Shown piece after piece: positions 8,101 through 16,025 of a stretch of DNA of 64,000 bases. Origin of the DNA: Streptococcus porcinus (GTDB lineage Bacteria; Bacillota; Bacilli; Lactobacillales; Streptococcaceae); the NCBI RefSeq assembly GCF_900475415.1, contig NZ_LS483388.1, forward strand, positions 1,474,001 through 1,538,000, in the 5' to 3' direction. Below the pieces are notes generated by a model. The model saw nothing but the letters and a program-made list of their open reading frames with translations. It did not search any database and was not told where the DNA came from. Numbering within the stretch: the first letter of the stretch is position 1; the number at the start of each line of letters is the position of its first letter. Both the position numbers and the translations under genes were made by a program.

Positions 8101-10106
8101 GCACCTTGACGACGTGGAGACGTTATTAATTCGGTCTTAGGATCTTTATGAATGCTTGCATTACTCATTAACAAATTCTTAATAAGGTCCGACATTTCTT
8201 CTGCTTTAATATCTGGGTGTTCTTGTTCAAGATATTGCTTGATAAGTAAACTTGCTCCTGCAATATAAGGAGACGCCATACTTGTTCCAGTTTGACTGCC
8301 ATAATGATCATCATTATAAGTAGAATAAATATCTCCTCCAGGCGCCGTGATATCTGGTTTCAAATAGCCATCTGATGTCAAACCCCAGCTAGAGAAATGG
8401 TTCATTTGATTAGCTTTTTGGTTGCTTGCTTTTGATAGTTTACTTTCAAAACTCAAGCGTCCTGTCCCAGAGCCATTTAGTTGAGACATCGCTTTACCAA
8501 ACTCATGTGAAATAAAAGCCGATGGGAGAACTTGTCCTTCTTTACTTAGTTGCATTTTACGATTAGATTGACCTGGTATATGATTAAAAATAAGAATACC
8601 AGCTGCACCATGCTTTTTAGCTTGTGCTATCAATTCCACATAAAGATATTTAGGATTACGCTCAATAAGGACTATCTTACCGGTAACGTTTTTTCCTTCA
8701 TAAGCTTCGTCACTTGGCTGATTAATATAAACAAAATCATAATTTTTATCAAAAGAAAGTTCTTCTTGGATTTTTTTATAATCTGTCGATTCTGTATAAA
8801 GGGCTTTTCCATGATCTAAATCAGCACGATTTTCTAAACCTTCAACCTTCATTAAGCGTTCAATTACAATTTTGTTATCAACAGCTGCAACAGAGGTTGG
8901 AATTCTTCCCGTTGAAGGTGAGTTAACAATACCATAGTCCGGATTGCTCGCAAAAGGGTCTGCATGATCAGAACCAAATAAACGCTCATTGCCTGCTGCT
9001 ACAATAACCGAAACGCCGGATTTTTTAGCTTTTTCAATAGCAGCCATTAAGGAAGCATTACCTCCTAAGAAAGAACCATTAGGTCCACCTAAACTAAGAT
9101 TAATAGTATCAGCACCTAAAGCTACTGCGTCTTCAATAGCTTTAATATAGAGTGCTTCCCCTGTCCCCATTAAGTCATTAGCAAAGACGCGCATAAAAAT
9201 AACTTGAGCTTCTGGCGCCACCCCTAAGAAACGTTCTCCTGTAGGCGATGATTCAAGGGGATTTCCGGTAGCAATACCGGTAACATGCATCCCATGAGAC
9301 TCATACTGACTATCATCATCTTCACTTGTCCAATCAATGAACTGACTAAAATCGTCTGGATTAATTTGAATCACTGTTTCTTTAGGTTTATCACTAGTTG
9401 AACTCGGATAAACACGGCGTCTTCTTTTATCTACACTTTGAATAATAGTACTCTCAATAGAATCTAGGAAAGAAGCATCGTCTAAATCAAAGTCAAATTT
9501 AACCTCTTTAACCTTATCATTATTTTCAACATAGTTGTGTGCAAAAACAACCTTTTGATTAAGCCATTTCCCATAGTTAATGTTTGCCTTAGCTTTTTGT
9601 AGATTCATAGATTCTTCATCTTTGAACTTTGCTCGGCTAATATCACTAATTCTCATGGCTTTGTGATTAGCATCAATTCCAGTATCGATAATTGCAATCA
9701 CTTTACCTTGCCCTTTATAGCCTTTTTCCCAAGCCCCTGTCACTTGCGTCCAATCATGAGTATCAGTGTTAATTGGAGTCTCTTCAATAGAAGCAGGTAA
9801 CTCTTGCTCAATGCCCTCTATAGGCACTTCACTTTTTTCTGGATTAAGCTCCTGAGTGTCTGAACCTTCTGTTCCAACATCTGTCAGAACCTTAAGTTGT
9901 TCTTCTTCACCAACCTCATTACTAGAAAGCTCATCTGAATGAACTAACTCTTTTGCAATCAGTGACTGCGGCATTTCCTCTGTTGTTATCCTTGAGGCTT
10001 CTTCTGCAGAAACATGGCTCGTTCCTACAAAAAAGACTGTTCCAATTAAGACAGATACAGTCCCTGATTTATATTTTCTTAACGAAAATCGTTCTTTCTT
10101 TTCCAC
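5187..10106 (-). CDS. Cell-wall-anchored subtilase, SpyCEP/CepI-type CXC-chemokine protease
   Basis: 1639 residues; a secreted serine protease of the lactocepin/C5a-peptidase group. Closest by eye is S. pyogenes SpyCEP (ScpC/PrtS), which inactivates CXC chemokines such as IL-8. Order: YSIRK-type signal peptide (FSLRKYKSG; cleavage probably after VSA near 34), variable prosegment, and a subtilisin domain with Asp141 (IDTGID), His271 (SHGMHVTG), Asn373 and Ser609 (GTSMASP), so the triad is intact. A PA-type insert lies at about 440-560. Long Fn3-like beta domains follow, then LPTTG at 1606-1610, a hydrophobic segment and a basic tail for sortase. A KRRRR run at 227-231 sits close to where SpyCEP cleaves itself. 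The start codon is GTG, with AGGAG 11 bases upstream, a long spacing. Whether it cleaves chemokines is inference from the family. Confidence 0.93.
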   Translation of the reverse strand: MEKKERFSLRKYKSGTVSVLIGTVFFVGTSHVSAEEASRITTEEMPQSLIAKELVHSDELSSNEVGEEEQLKVLTDVGTEGSDTQELNPEKSEVPIEGIEQELPASIEETPINTDTHDWTQVTGAWEKGYKGQGKVIAIIDTGIDANHKAMRISDISRAKFKDEESMNLQKAKANINYGKWLNQKVVFAHNYVENNDKVKEVKFDFDLDDASFLDSIESTIIQSVDKRRRRVYPSSTSDKPKETVIQINPDDFSQFIDWTSEDDDSQYESHGMHVTGIATGNPLESSPTGERFLGVAPEAQVIFMRVFANDLMGTGEALYIKAIEDAVALGADTINLSLGGPNGSFLGGNASLMAAIEKAKKSGVSVIVAAGNERLFGSDHADPFASNPDYGIVNSPSTGRIPTSVAAVDNKIVIERLMKVEGLENRADLDHGKALYTESTDYKKIQEELSFDKNYDFVYINQPSDEAYEGKNVTGKIVLIERNPKYLYVELIAQAKKHGAAGILIFNHIPGQSNRKMQLSKEGQVLPSAFISHEFGKAMSQLNGSGTGRLSFESKLSKASNQKANQMNHFSSWGLTSDGYLKPDITAPGGDIYSTYNDDHYGSQTGTSMASPYIAGASLLIKQYLEQEHPDIKAEEMSDLIKNLLMSNASIHKDPKTELITSPRRQGAGIINVDAAITSGLYITGDDHYGSVSLGNVGEKISFTVTVHNISNQAKKLRYVTDLMTDKIVDGRFDLNSVLLKSYQGHIIEVPAKGRQSVTISIDVSEFTKALTEQMPNGYFLEGFVRFENAENQVKDKINIPFVGFKGEFQNLAVIEDSIYDLKAKGEKGFYFEESETPDEVYVGKHYTGLVTIGADTNVSTKTISDNGLHTLGTYRNKDGKFILTKNQSGKVVLAISPNSDKNQDFVAFKGVFLRKYKGLKASVYRADDQQRQNLLWTSQPHNGDKNYNSDIRFPKSTTLLSTDFSGKTLSGEDLPDGKYQYVVSYYPDIIGAKRQEMVFDIIVDRAKPLLKSGSFNPKTREFKVLDVTDRGQSGILRESVFYLEEKDGKPYTISINQGFKYVSVSDNKVFVEKSKNGGFILPLDKAKLADFYYMVEDFAGNTAIAKLGQQLPDQIGDDIITIPLKDGNYQSIEDNLVMTDGDSGLITNQSDIMITNRNRSLSRLAKANQAKIILSPNGKGNRDFIAFRGLPGKVYRDLSVSVYRADDKVNSSAIWTAPQNASIDDLSTTSWSGQTQLGEKVLSGAYRYVITYRDASGQLIKQEHEVFVSHEEPIITKAIFRKDGDKEFFKPGKVFEPNNVGIAREEVFYVLEKDGRKYDIDTSKDIVSISDRRVLIPRNEDGSYTIPKIEGVAAADFYYLVEDKAGNIVYSSLLPMRSVSDGHGILDISLVYNNSVDRPKIPITYLVRDEKGQALDKLTYYDDRSQVLILPFGKYSLELLTYDQNVAELISPKVFTFELSQSNDFVHHAFITRKSESGMVRVIFDKLLPKGSSVSLQSENGQLINLDQSLYVPTAYGASVRDGHYNIIVTLPEGYQISGTTSIKALQNDVIETHLQIMSKRSLVTGGTHFELPNEVSKPTIQNRVEAGQNTEKASQANGTTWQLPTTGDKQSFLAMLMGIILLWMAKLGLSKKMKEK

Positions 10107-10257
10107 TTGTAATTAAACTCCTGAATTAATATTTTTCTATCATTTTTCCAATAGAACATTAATTTTTATTTAATCACAAATTTAAGGGAAATGCAATCGA
10201 TTTCGGAGAATAGTAGCCAAAGTTCTAAGGCAATTTTTTTAATAGAGTTTAAAAAAA

Positions 10258-10278
10258 TGCCCCGTTTAAAAAGGGGCA
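10258..10278 (-). terminator. Terminator after lctO
   Basis: TGCCCC (10258-10263) pairs with GGGGCA (10273-10278) around 9 bases. A run of seven T follows on the minus strand. It begins 10 bases past the lctO stop. Confidence 0.9.
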
Positions 10279-10287
10279 GGTTGAATT

Positions 10288-11457
10288 TTAATCTAATTTT
10301 AAAGCATTCTGACTGAATGGAATAGAAGAGTCGTAAGGATTATGTCTCAATTTAAAATGTTTAATGTCATCAATTGTCTTCGTACCAGCAAGTTGCATCA
10401 CCATTTTCAACTCATCATTTAAGTGTTCAAACACTTGCTTAGTTCCAACACTACCTCCCATTGCTAGACCATAAATAACTGGCCGGCCAAGAGCTACAAG
10501 GTCTGCTCCAGAAGCTAAAGCTTTGAAGATATGCTGACCACGTCTGACTCCTGAGTCAAATACAATTGGTACCCTACGATCAACTGCTTCTGCAACTTCT
10601 TGTAGTGAATCAAAAGCTGCTGGACCACCGTCTAATTGGCGTCCACCATGATTAGTCACCCAGATACCTGAAGCACCTGCTTCTAGTGCACGAAAGGCAT
10701 CTTCTGCACACTGTGGACCTTTAACATAGACCGGTAGACCTGAATATTGAGCAATGTACTCAACATCTTTTGGTGATAAAGCCTGCTTAGCTGATTTATA
10801 AACATAATCCATCGTTTTACCTGCACCATCTGGGAGATATTCCTGAACAATAGGCATGCCAACGGGGAAAACAAAACCATTACGCTTATCTACTTCACGG
10901 TTTCCTCCAACGGTAGCATCAACTGTCAAAACAATTGATTTCACGCCTTCAGCTTTCAAGCGATCCATAATATGTCTGTTGATACCATCATCTTTACTAT
11001 AGTAGAATTGGAACCAATGTGGTGAATCTCCTAGTGCTTGTGAAATTTCCGGTAAATCAGTAGTCGAATAAGAACTTGTGGTATAAATTGTACCAAATTC
11101 CTTAACCCCTTTTGCACTAGCAACTTCTCCTTGCTCATTAGCTAATTTATGAGCTGCAACAGGTGCCATAATTATTGGAGAAGTTAAGGTATCTCCATCA
11201 AAAGTTACCTCCGTACTTGGATTTTCAAAACCTTTTAATCCGTGAGGGACAATTAATTTATGGTTAAATGATCTAATATTTTCATGTAATGTGAAAGTGT
11301 CACCTGCTCCACTTGCTATATAGCCAAAGGCCCCTTTAGGAATTACTTTCTGCGCCATCTTTTCAAGATCAAAAACATTCACAAAGTCAACGTTTCCTTC
11401 AGCACTACTCGTTTTAAATTCAATACCCGCATTTGCCATTTCAATATTATCTGTCAT
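10288..11457 (-). CDS. lctO: L-lactate oxidase
   Basis: 389 residues; an FMN-dependent alpha-hydroxy-acid oxidase of the glycolate/lactate oxidase family. It converts L-lactate and O2 to pyruvate and H2O2 in the cytoplasm. Visible family features are the FMN barrel start (PIIMAPVAAH), the YYSKD segment, and the active-site histidine-arginine motif NHGGRQLDGG. The phosphate-binding end DSGVRRGQHIFKALASGAD is followed by LGRPVIYG. Lactate oxidase rather than lactate monooxygenase or glycolate oxidase is supported by its similarity to the Aerococcus enzyme as I recall it, and by the neighbouring lactate permease. AAGGAGAAT precedes the ATG. The promoter is near-consensus with a perfect cre downstream, so CcpA repression on glucose is likely. 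Confidence 0.95.
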   Translation of the reverse strand: MTDNIEMANAGIEFKTSSAEGNVDFVNVFDLEKMAQKVIPKGAFGYIASGAGDTFTLHENIRSFNHKLIVPHGLKGFENPSTEVTFDGDTLTSPIIMAPVAAHKLANEQGEVASAKGVKEFGTIYTTSSYSTTDLPEISQALGDSPHWFQFYYSKDDGINRHIMDRLKAEGVKSIVLTVDATVGGNREVDKRNGFVFPVGMPIVQEYLPDGAGKTMDYVYKSAKQALSPKDVEYIAQYSGLPVYVKGPQCAEDAFRALEAGASGIWVTNHGGRQLDGGPAAFDSLQEVAEAVDRRVPIVFDSGVRRGQHIFKALASGADLVALGRPVIYGLAMGGSVGTKQVFEHLNDELKMVMQLAGTKTIDDIKHFKLRHNPYDSSIPFSQNALKLD

Positions 11458-11479
11458 TAATATTCTCCTTTTTAATAAT

Positions 11480-11493
11480 TGATAACGCTTACA
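11480..11493 (-). promoter_or_regulatory. cre box (CcpA site) of lctO
   Basis: TGATAACGCTTACA matches the cre consensus TGWNANCGNTNWCA at every position. It lies 12 bases downstream of the -10, where bound CcpA would block the elongating or initiating polymerase. Confidence 0.85.
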
Positions 11494-11505
11494 AATTATA
11501 ACTAA

Positions 11506-11534
11506 ATTATATTAAAACACTTTTTTAATGTCAA
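11506..11534 (-). promoter_or_regulatory. lctO promoter
   Basis: Exact consensus on the minus strand: TTGACA (11529-11534), 17 bases, TATAAT (11506-11511). Confidence 0.85.
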
Positions 11535-11584
11535 AATATATGCTCACTTATTTTTTATTAGGAATAGATTAATCTCATGTTTGA

Positions 11585-13105
11585 TTATAAGTATCCTAGC
11601 ATTTTTCCAATAGCAAAAACAACAAAGCAAGTTAGTATAATATAGAGTGCACAATACTTAATAACTTCTTTTAAAAGCTTTCCTTCTTGACCTTCTAAAC
11701 CAATAGCCACTGCTGCTACAGCAATACTTTGTGGGGAAATCATCTTACCCGCTGTCGCTCCCGTCATATTGGCCGCAGCCATCCAATAGGGATTCATATT
11801 AAGGTTATTAGCAGCTTTTACCTGTAACTCACCAAAGAGAACATTAGCAGAGGTATCGCTACCAGTAATGAAAGTTCCTAGAGTACCTATAACTGGCGCA
11901 ATAAAAGGATAGAAACCACCTGTTACAGCCACTAAGCTTATAGCGATTGTATTGATCATTCCACTGTAGCTCATAACCTTAGATAGAGCTACAATTGAGG
12001 CTACTGTCAACATCGTTTTGGTTAACTGTTTGATACTGTTTCCTAGAATTCTTAAAATTTCTCCAAAAGACATGCCTTGTAATAATCCTGCTAAAAAGGT
12101 GGCCAGAATTATCATTGTTCCTGGTGAAGTCAGCCATTTGATTGTATAGGGTTTTGCGTGTTCACCGGTATAAATAGATAACGTGGTTGAAACTTTGGCT
12201 AGCACATTATTAATAGCTGGAAACAGTGAGGAGGTCAGCATAATAAATACAAAAACAAGAATAAATGGTAAGGATGCTTTAAAACCCTCTTTTAGAGCAA
12301 CTGGTTCATCTACCACCTTAGCCTGACTTCCTCTTTCTCTATATTTCACCATTAAAATAGTGACCAAGATACAAAAGAGAGAGCCGATAATTGAAGGAAG
12401 TTCTGCACCTAAATAATGGGAAACTAAAACTTGAGGAAGAGCAAAAGCTAAGCCAGATGCTAAAGTTAAACTAAACACCCCTTTAATAGGCGCTTTACCT
12501 TCCCCAGTTAAAGCCACGAGCACAAAAGGAATAGCTACAATCAAAATAAAGAGCTGCAAGGAAACAATTACTGACAGTTGCCTAACCTCTAGTCCAGTGA
12601 CTTGTGCCAAAGTTGTCACAGGCAATCCAATAGCTCCAAAAGCCGTGGGAGTTGTATTAGCAATTAAACAGATCAATGCAGCCCGTAAAGGTTTCATTCC
12701 TAATGCTACTAGTATACTTGCTGGAATAGCTACCGCAGTGCCAAATCCTGCTATAGCTTCAAGAAAGCCTCCAAACCCCCAGGCTAAAATAAGCACCAAA
12801 ACGCGTTTATCTTCTGTAATCGTCATTAATAAACGTTTGATAACAGTCATTCCACCTGAAGCTGTGGTCAAATTATAAGTAAATACAGCAGCTACTATAA
12901 TATAGATAATAGGCCAAAAGCCCATTACCGCTCCTTCTAGAGCAGCGGTTAAACTATCCTCAACGCTAAACTGAAAACCAAAAATACTGGTTAGAAGTGT
13001 GATGATTAATCCTATGAAACAGGCCAAATCCCCTCGGATCCGGAAAACTGCTAAAGATAGAATCAACCATAAAATAGGAATAACGGCTAATGTTGCTTGA
13101 AACAT
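11585..13105 (-). CDS. lctP: L-lactate permease (LctP family)
   Basis: 506 residues with roughly 12-13 hydrophobic segments; a lactate:proton symporter of the LctP/LldP family in the cytoplasmic membrane. Conserved family stretches include the glycine-rich GGFLEAIAGFGTAVAIP, the ANTTPTAFGAIG loop and, near the C-terminus, GSDTSANVLFGELQ followed by GATAGKMISPQSIA. It lies directly upstream of lctO in the same direction with a 127-base gap that holds the lctO promoter. The pair therefore imports lactate and oxidises it, but as two units under the same control. ATG follows AAAGAAAGG with a somewhat long spacing. Confidence 0.93.
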   Translation of the reverse strand: MFQATLAVIPILWLILSLAVFRIRGDLACFIGLIITLLTSIFGFQFSVEDSLTAALEGAVMGFWPIIYIIVAAVFTYNLTTASGGMTVIKRLLMTITEDKRVLVLILAWGFGGFLEAIAGFGTAVAIPASILVALGMKPLRAALICLIANTTPTAFGAIGLPVTTLAQVTGLEVRQLSVIVSLQLFILIVAIPFVLVALTGEGKAPIKGVFSLTLASGLAFALPQVLVSHYLGAELPSIIGSLFCILVTILMVKYRERGSQAKVVDEPVALKEGFKASLPFILVFVFIMLTSSLFPAINNVLAKVSTTLSIYTGEHAKPYTIKWLTSPGTMIILATFLAGLLQGMSFGEILRILGNSIKQLTKTMLTVASIVALSKVMSYSGMINTIAISLVAVTGGFYPFIAPVIGTLGTFITGSDTSANVLFGELQVKAANNLNMNPYWMAAANMTGATAGKMISPQSIAVAAVAIGLEGQEGKLLKEVIKYCALYIILTCFVVFAIGKMLGYL

Positions 13106-13149
13106 ATAGTCTAAAACCTTTCTTTTTACAAGATAAAATCAATATAATT

Positions 13150-13163
13150 TGTTAGCGCTTTCA
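13150..13163 (-). promoter_or_regulatory. cre box (CcpA site) of lctP
   Basis: TGTTAGCGCTTTCA matches TGWNANCGNTNWCA at every position. It is 12 bases downstream of the -10, exactly the spacing seen at lctO. Confidence 0.85.
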
Positions 13164-13175
13164 ATTTATATTAAT

Positions 13176-13204
13176 ATTATATAAATATTAGACCTACCTG
13201 TCAA
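13176..13204 (-). promoter_or_regulatory. lctP promoter
   Basis: Exact consensus on the minus strand: TTGACA (13199-13204), 17 bases, TATAAT (13176-13181). The remaining DNA up to exoA (13205-13625) holds no gene I can support; it is AT-rich, with one hairpin at 13560-13586. Confidence 0.85.
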
Positions 13205-13559
13205 GAAAATTCTCTTTATTTTTTCACAAACTTTTTCTTTTTATAATAAAAAGACCATATAAAGCTTGTCTTAACAGTGTTTATTTAATATGTTAGAAAA
13301 AAACTTTGTGAATTTTTTATATATGAACAGCAATTTAGAGAAGAAAATAAGAATATATCATATCATTGTTCTTGTAAACATTGGCTCAGCAAACAGCTTC
13401 ACAACTTTCAACGTAAACACTATAAAAGTGGAGTGAAACTTAAAAATTAATTTTTAAAATAAGCATCTAGATTTTTATCCCGTATAAAAATTGTCATAAT
13501 CTAAGTAACCATTTACTTTCAAAGTCTATCCAATCTGATTAAAATAGTTTTGAGATTGA

Positions 13560-13586
13560 AAAAAATAGCTTGCTAGCCTATTTTTT
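13560..13586 (+). terminator. Terminator-like hairpin 40 bases upstream of exoA
   Basis: AAAAAATAG (13560-13568) pairs with CTATTTTTT (13578-13586) around 9 bases. The stem is A/T-only except one pair, so it may be weak. What it would terminate is unclear. Confidence 0.35.
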
Positions 13587-13625
13587 GCTAAAATAGACTT
13601 AACTTAATTACAGAAAGAGAATTAT

Positions 13626-14453
13626 ATGAAACTCATCTCATGGAATATTGATTCCTTAAATGCTGCCTTAACAGGAGAATCACCACGTGCACTACTATCA
13701 CGTGCCGTTATTGACCGTCTAGTCAGTGAAGATGCTGACATTATTGCTATCCAGGAGACAAAACTATCAGCCACTGGTCCTACTAAAAAACACTTAGAAA
13801 GCATCTTAAATTACTTTCCAAATTACTTACATGTTTGGCGTTCTTCTGTTGAACCCGCACGTAAGGGATATGCAGGAACCATGTTCCTTTATAAGCAAAC
13901 ACTAAATCCAGTGGTTACTTTCCCAGAAATTGGAGCACCAACAACCATGGATTCTGAAGGACGCATTATTACGTTAGAATTCGACGACTTCTTTGTTACC
14001 CAAGTTTACACACCAAATGCTGGTGACGGCCTAAGACGACTAGCCGATCGTCAAGAATGGGATATCAAGTATGCTGAGTATTTGGCGCAATTAGATGCTC
14101 AAAAACCTGTCCTAGCTACAGGCGACTATAATGTCGCTCATAAAGAGATTGACTTGGCCAACCCAGCAAGTAACCGTCGCTCTCCAGGTTTCACTGATGA
14201 AGAAAGAGCTGGCTTTACCGCACTTTTAGAAAAAGGCTTCACGGATACTTTCCGTCATCTTCACGGAGATATCCCAAATGTCTACACTTGGTGGGCCCAA
14301 CGAAGCAAGACTAGTAAAATGAACAACACCGGCTGGAGAATTGACTACTGGTTAACGTCAAACAGAGTAGCTGATAAGGTCCTAAAATCCGAAATGCTTG
14401 ACTCTGGAGCTCGTCAAGACCATACACCAATTCTCCTTGAAATTGATCTCTAA
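13626..14453 (+). CDS. exoA: Exodeoxyribonuclease III / AP endonuclease
   Basis: 275 residues; Mg-dependent exonuclease III family enzyme for base-excision repair. It cleaves the DNA backbone 5' of abasic sites. Motifs: MKLISWNIDSL at the N-terminus, IQETK (metal-binding Glu), the YAGTMF segment, GDYNVAH (catalytic Asp-Asn) and the C-terminal RIDYWLTS...DHTPI (Asp-His). The start has CAGAAAGAGAA ahead. A gene for an AlkD-like DNA glycosylase begins two bases after its stop, so the two repair genes are probably translated from one message. Confidence 0.96.
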   Translation: MKLISWNIDSLNAALTGESPRALLSRAVIDRLVSEDADIIAIQETKLSATGPTKKHLESILNYFPNYLHVWRSSVEPARKGYAGTMFLYKQTLNPVVTFPEIGAPTTMDSEGRIITLEFDDFFVTQVYTPNAGDGLRRLADRQEWDIKYAEYLAQLDAQKPVLATGDYNVAHKEIDLANPASNRRSPGFTDEERAGFTALLEKGFTDTFRHLHGDIPNVYTWWAQRSKTSKMNNTGWRIDYWLTSNRVADKVLKSEMLDSGARQDHTPILLEIDL

Positions 14454-14454
14454 A

Positions 14455-15117
14455 ATGACCTCAAAAGAAAGATTTATACATTTACAAGAAAACATGCAAG
14501 CCTTGGCAAATCCTGAACAAGCTCAAAAGATGGCAGCCTATATGAAAAATCATTTTGTATTTTACGGGATTCCAGCTAGCTCACGTCGGCTCATTTATAA
14601 AGAAATCATTAAAGAGGATAAAAAAGCTCAAAACATTGATTGGGAACTGCTAGATTTAGCTTGGAAAAACCCTAAACGGGAGATGCATTATTTTGTCTGT
14701 GATTACCTTAAGGCTATGCAAAAATGGCTAAGCTTTGACCATGTGCCTAAATTGCTAGCTTATGCTTCCAGTAATGAATGGTGGGATACCATAGACCATT
14801 TTGATCATATTTTTGGCAGCATTTCTGATCCCAGACGGGATGAATTAATGATCACTTTCTCACAGTCTGACGATCTTTGGATCAGACGCATCGCCATCGA
14901 CCATCAACTGGGAAAAAGAGAAAAAACCAATCACAAACTCTTGGCAGCTATTATTTTAAATAATCTGGGTACATCAGAATTCTTCATTAACAAGGCTATT
15001 GGCTGGAGCCTCAGAGATTATTCAAAAACTAATCCTGACTGGGTTAGAGGTTTTCTTAGACAACATCAGGAAAAACTAGCTCCACTTTCTATACGAGAAG
15101 CCAGTAAATATCTTTAA
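14455..15117 (+). CDS. AlkD-like DNA alkylation repair protein
   Basis: 220 residues of alpha-helical HEAT-like repeats, the DNA alkylation repair family (AlkD/AlkC), which removes N3- or N7-alkylated purines. Typical features are the KNHFVFYGIPASSRR N-terminal segment, the aromatic patch EWWDTIDHFDHIFG that includes the family's catalytic Asp region, and SDDLWIRRIAI. I placed the start at 14455, two bases after the exoA stop, rather than at an in-frame ATG inside exoA, because the family begins near here. The Shine-Dalgarno is weak, which fits translational coupling to exoA. A hairpin terminator overlaps the stop. Confidence 0.85.
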   Translation: MTSKERFIHLQENMQALANPEQAQKMAAYMKNHFVFYGIPASSRRLIYKEIIKEDKKAQNIDWELLDLAWKNPKREMHYFVCDYLKAMQKWLSFDHVPKLLAYASSNEWWDTIDHFDHIFGSISDPRRDELMITFSQSDDLWIRRIAIDHQLGKREKTNHKLLAAIILNNLGTSEFFINKAIGWSLRDYSKTNPDWVRGFLRQHQEKLAPLSIREASKYL

Positions 15118-15142
15118 AAAGAAGAGACAATCTTCTTTTTTT
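15116..15142 (+). terminator. Terminator after exoA and the AlkD-like gene
   Basis: AAAAAGAAGA (15116-15125) pairs with TCTTCTTTTT (15131-15140), loop GACAA, then more T. Confidence 0.85.
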
Positions 15143-15151
15143 ATTTTGAGC

Positions 15152-15182
15152 TTGACATGGAATGGGTTCCATAAATTATACT
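15152..15182 (+). promoter_or_regulatory. Promoter of the HAD phosphatase / LacI regulator pair
   Basis: TTGACA (15152-15157) and TATACT (15177-15182) with a 19-base spacer, longer than ideal. An inverted repeat occupies the spacer, so activity is probably modulated. Confidence 0.6.
15157..15172. promoter_or_regulatory. Operator-like inverted repeat ATGGAA-N4-TTCCAT
   Basis: Perfect 6/6 repeat, starting in the last base of the -35 and filling the spacer. It is the natural target for the LacI-family protein encoded as the second gene of this unit (autoregulation); that link is inference. Confidence 0.55.
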
Positions 15183-15212
15183 AAAAAAAAATTATCTCTG
15201 GAGGACGACTAA

Positions 15213-16025
15213 ATGACAATCTCAAAAATTTTTTTAGATATGGATGGAACACTACTTAATTCTAGAGGACGCATCTCAGAAACAAATGCTCAAGCTATTC
15301 TTAAGGCTGAAATTCCTATTACTCTTGTTTCTGCTCGTGCGCCTATGGAGATGAAAGAAGCTATTGACTCGTTAGAATTGAAAGGCTTACAAATTGGCTT
15401 TAACGGAGGATTAATCTATCGTTATCATAATGACCAATTAGAAACATTCTCAGAAGAGCACATCCCAAAAACTGAGGCCAACTTCCTCATTAAATATCTT
15501 CAAGAAAAGTTTCCCAACCTTAGCCAATCTTATTATTTTAAAAATGACTGGATCAGCTTTAAAACTGATGCTGGCTTGGATTTTGAAAGTCAATTAACAC
15601 AGCTCAAACCCTCAATTTTACCAATAGAAAAGTATTTAAATCCCAACGAAAATATTTTTAAAATCATGTTAATTACCTTTGATCCTTTTGAAATGCAACT
15701 TGTGAGAGAAAATTTGATACAATTAGGTTTGGAGGCTATTACGATTCAACAGTCCGGGCATGCCTACTTAGAAATAACTAGCAGAGAAGCTATAAAATCA
15801 AAGGGAATTGACTATATTATACATTTGGAAAATCTTCAAACTCACCAGCTTGCTGCTTTTGGAGATGGTCATAATGACTTACCTATGTTTGAAAAAGTTG
15901 GAACAGCCATTGCTATGGCCAACGCTTCTGAACACATTCGTAAAAAAGCTAAATTGGTAACAAAGTCCAATGATCAAGATGGTGTAGCATATGGTATATG
16001 GCAGTACTTGAAAGGAAAACGATGA
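15213..16025 (+). CDS. HAD-superfamily Cof-type sugar phosphatase
   Basis: 270 residues. Motif I is FLDMDGTLLN (nucleophile and acid Asp), motif II is TLVSAR, and motif IV is FGDGHNDLPMFEKVG with the two metal-binding Asp. Between them lies the alpha/beta C2B cap typical of the Cof/YidA subfamily, which dephosphorylates phosphosugars and related metabolites. The substrate cannot be read from sequence. GGAGGA lies 8 bases before the ATG. Its stop overlaps the start of the LacI-family gene by an ATGA, so the two are one operon. The regulator may sense a sugar phosphate that this enzyme handles. Confidence 0.9.
   Translation: MTISKIFLDMDGTLLNSRGRISETNAQAILKAEIPITLVSARAPMEMKEAIDSLELKGLQIGFNGGLIYRYHNDQLETFSEEHIPKTEANFLIKYLQEKFPNLSQSYYFKNDWISFKTDAGLDFESQLTQLKPSILPIEKYLNPNENIFKIMLITFDPFEMQLVRENLIQLGLEAITIQQSGHAYLEITSREAIKSKGIDYIIHLENLQTHQLAAFGDGHNDLPMFEKVGTAIAMANASEHIRKKAKLVTKSNDQDGVAYGIWQYLKGKR

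Noticed and set aside
8550-8819. Open frame of 89 codons on the plus strand inside the protease gene.
   Set aside because: It is antisense to a strongly conserved coding region, has no family resemblance and an odd composition; it is a shadow.
13323-13436. 37-residue frame (starting MNSNLEKK) in the lctP-exoA gap.
   Set aside because: No Shine-Dalgarno, no promoter at a sensible distance and no recognisable similarity; expected by chance in AT-rich DNA.
14398-14454. Longer form of the AlkD-like protein beginning inside exoA.
   Set aside because: The extra residues are exoA read in another frame; the ATG at 14455 fits the family start.
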